From Tribonema minus (lineage: Eukaryota; Sar; Xanthophyceae; Tribonematales; Tribonemataceae), in the NCBI GenBank assembly GCA_017506865.1, contig JAFCMP010000526.1, forward strand, positions 496,001 through 560,000: DNA of 64,000 bases, in the 5' to 3' direction. The translations under genes were made by a program, and so were the position numbers. Below the pieces are notes generated by a model, which did not search any database, was not told the DNA's origin, and saw only the letters and a program-made list of their open reading frames with translations. Below, piece by piece: positions 58,553 through 64,000 of this stretch; position 1 is the first letter of the stretch; each line of letters begins with the position of its first letter.

Positions 58553-60114
58553 AAAGTCCTCGTACATCTGCCCCCCCTTGTCGTATTTGGCTGCACCCCA
58601 GGCTCGCAGCAGAGTCCTCGAAGTGGGCTCAGGGGCAGCGGCGGAGGAGACCTCACTCTGATGCTACGCGTAGATGCATGACACGCCACGCATGATATGC
58701 CGCGCAGTGTGGCCGCAGGCTTGAGACTGCAGTACAATACGTGCCAAGCGCCAAAACGCTGCATGCAATCAGCGCCGCCTGTGCAGCAACACCTCACGCG
58801 CTGGAGAGCGAGCGCCAGAATAAGCTTGTCGTTGTTCCGTCGGGAGCGGCAACTCGACCCAGGGCGCTGATGGGTGACCGGTTGCAGCGGTACGCACGTA
58901 CGCATGCCCGTCCGCAAAAATCAGTAAGCGTTGCGTCACCCAAGTGCATCGGCAGTGCGGATAATCGCGCGCACGCCAGAATACCGAAGAAGGTTTTGCG
59001 CCCTGAAGGGTCCATCACCTATATTCAAAGTATGCGCCTGGAAACGTGATAGCTTCATTGGCCAAAGATTTTGTCTCTGTCTACATGTATACAAGCCTGT
59101 CCATGCATGCACACTCTGCGCTGGCTGCTGTATGACGATGGCACAGATAAAATATGGTCAAATGATCCTACAGAACCCAATGCTTCAAACATCACAAGTG
59201 AGTGCACACTAGAAAACATTGCAGCGACCAGAAGCAGCCGATAGCAACCCAGTTCATCACCACACAAAAAGCAGTGCAAGCACAGAGCGCAGACCGCACT
59301 GTCGTGGTGTAAAGCTACTTGTATTGGTTATACAGGGGAACAAAAAGGGCGATGTCTGATGTGTATATGAGCCCACCCGCTGAGCACTGCCACCGCTTGA
59401 GCACTGCCGCGCGCGACGCGCATGCACCGCAAGCCTCAATCCCACCTTACTTGTGCTTAGTGACGGCATGTCCTAAATGACCCTGAACCGCTACAAAAGC
59501 GCAGCCCTCGGCGCTGAACCTTGTGCATATAGATGGATGTTCCATACATGGGAAGAGAGGAGGAGGCAACACGCACTCTGCATACCATGAGGTTCACAAA
59601 TGTCACCAACTTGAACTCCCCTCTCAGACTGCTCTCCCTCCCCCCCATTCTCCCTTGGTTGAAAGCCTAGAGACCACGCGCAATGTACAGGTACGTGGGA
59701 TGTCGACAACTTAGCTACGCACGTAGATCGACCTTCGTCCCCCAACTACGAGATGTTTCTGATCCCCATTCGCTCTTCCCTCCCCCCCCTCGCCACCAGG
59801 TTCCAGGGGGCGGCTGTCATGACTCCCGTGGAAACCACGAATAGAAATGGCACCCCATGGCACCTGGTCTGTAAGTCGCACATTGTTGCGCAACATGGGG
59901 CAGTGCGCTCTCTTCAGCTCATTGCAGCAACGTGCGCCCGCCCGCCCCCCCCCCGTCCAAACCTCCCATCTACACGGCGGTGTCCGGCCGTGTGCTGCGC
60001 TGCCGCGTGGCGCAGCGAAGCAACAACCCGCGCAGTATGTGTGTGTCCACGCATGTGTGTGTGTGCGTGACCACGCGCGCGCACATGAATTCACAGGTGA
60101 ATTCACACATGAAT

Positions 60115-63900
<3,786 letters not shown>

Positions 63901-64000
63901 CTACAGATTGGTGGGGTAGGTATGTACCAGCCACAACGCTCAGCACCCAACAATGAACAACGACACCTCACTTCAAAGCGCGGCCGCGCCGCCCGTGGCC
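63901..64000. other. ABCC intron at the window edge
   Basis: This lies upstream (in transcript sense) of the 39-base exon ending at 63900, within the ABCC gene. No further exon could be identified before the window ends. Confidence 0.5.

Larger units (their letters stand above)
57833..60114. other. Stretch between two minus-strand genes, no gene fixed
   Basis: It holds a C-run of about 34 (58519-58552) followed by a CCCCAG acceptor-like site near 58608, which suggests a plus-strand exon of an unrecognised gene. A dispersed-repeat copy (58375-58450) is also present. Part of this stretch may hold the promoter and first exons of the coiled-coil gene. No frame could be assigned. Confidence 0.4.

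Overview
The window is nuclear DNA from an intron-rich microbial eukaryote. It is fairly GC-rich, with small exons, poly-alanine runs in the proteins, scattered degenerate TTAGGG-type repeats, and 3' splice sites whose polypyrimidine tract is usually a run of C. An alga or other protist of the haptophyte/stramenopile/green type would fit, but the lineage cannot be fixed from sequence alone. Genes were rebuilt by joining exons only where splice sites and reading phase agreed. I recognised no bacterial operon, rRNA, tRNA, CRISPR array, or reverse transcriptase, integrase or capsid gene.

Layout. (1) 1.2-15.7 kb, minus: a secreted GMC-family FAD oxidoreductase with a signal peptide and a cysteine-rich N-terminal module; 13 exons placed, one join unresolved. 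(2) 17.9-20.6 kb, plus: a small protein of unknown role with a PD-(D/E)xK-like motif. (3) 21.8-33.9 kb, plus: a 13-exon importin-alpha (ARM-repeat nuclear import adaptor) whose exons add up to an in-frame 922-residue protein with a C-terminal Cys cluster and alanine-rich tail, and no obvious basic IBB region. (4) 33.9-40.2 kb: sparse; a few phase-linked plus-strand exons, a small membrane ORF, a 69-bp tandem repeat and a duplicated G-tract/C-tract block. (5) 40.2-57.8 kb, minus: a coiled-coil gene enlarged by internal tandem duplication. (6) 60.1-63.9 kb, minus: the 3' half of an ABCC (MRP-type) transporter, cut by the window edge.

The most unusual property is shared by several genes. Next to many splice junctions, a piece of exon edge together with its splice site is repeated 2 to about 10 times in the neighbouring intron, like an echo of the junction. 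Some echoes keep intact splice signals and an open frame, so they could act as decoy sites or cassette exons. Three introns start with GC instead of GT. The genes do not look functionally linked to one another.
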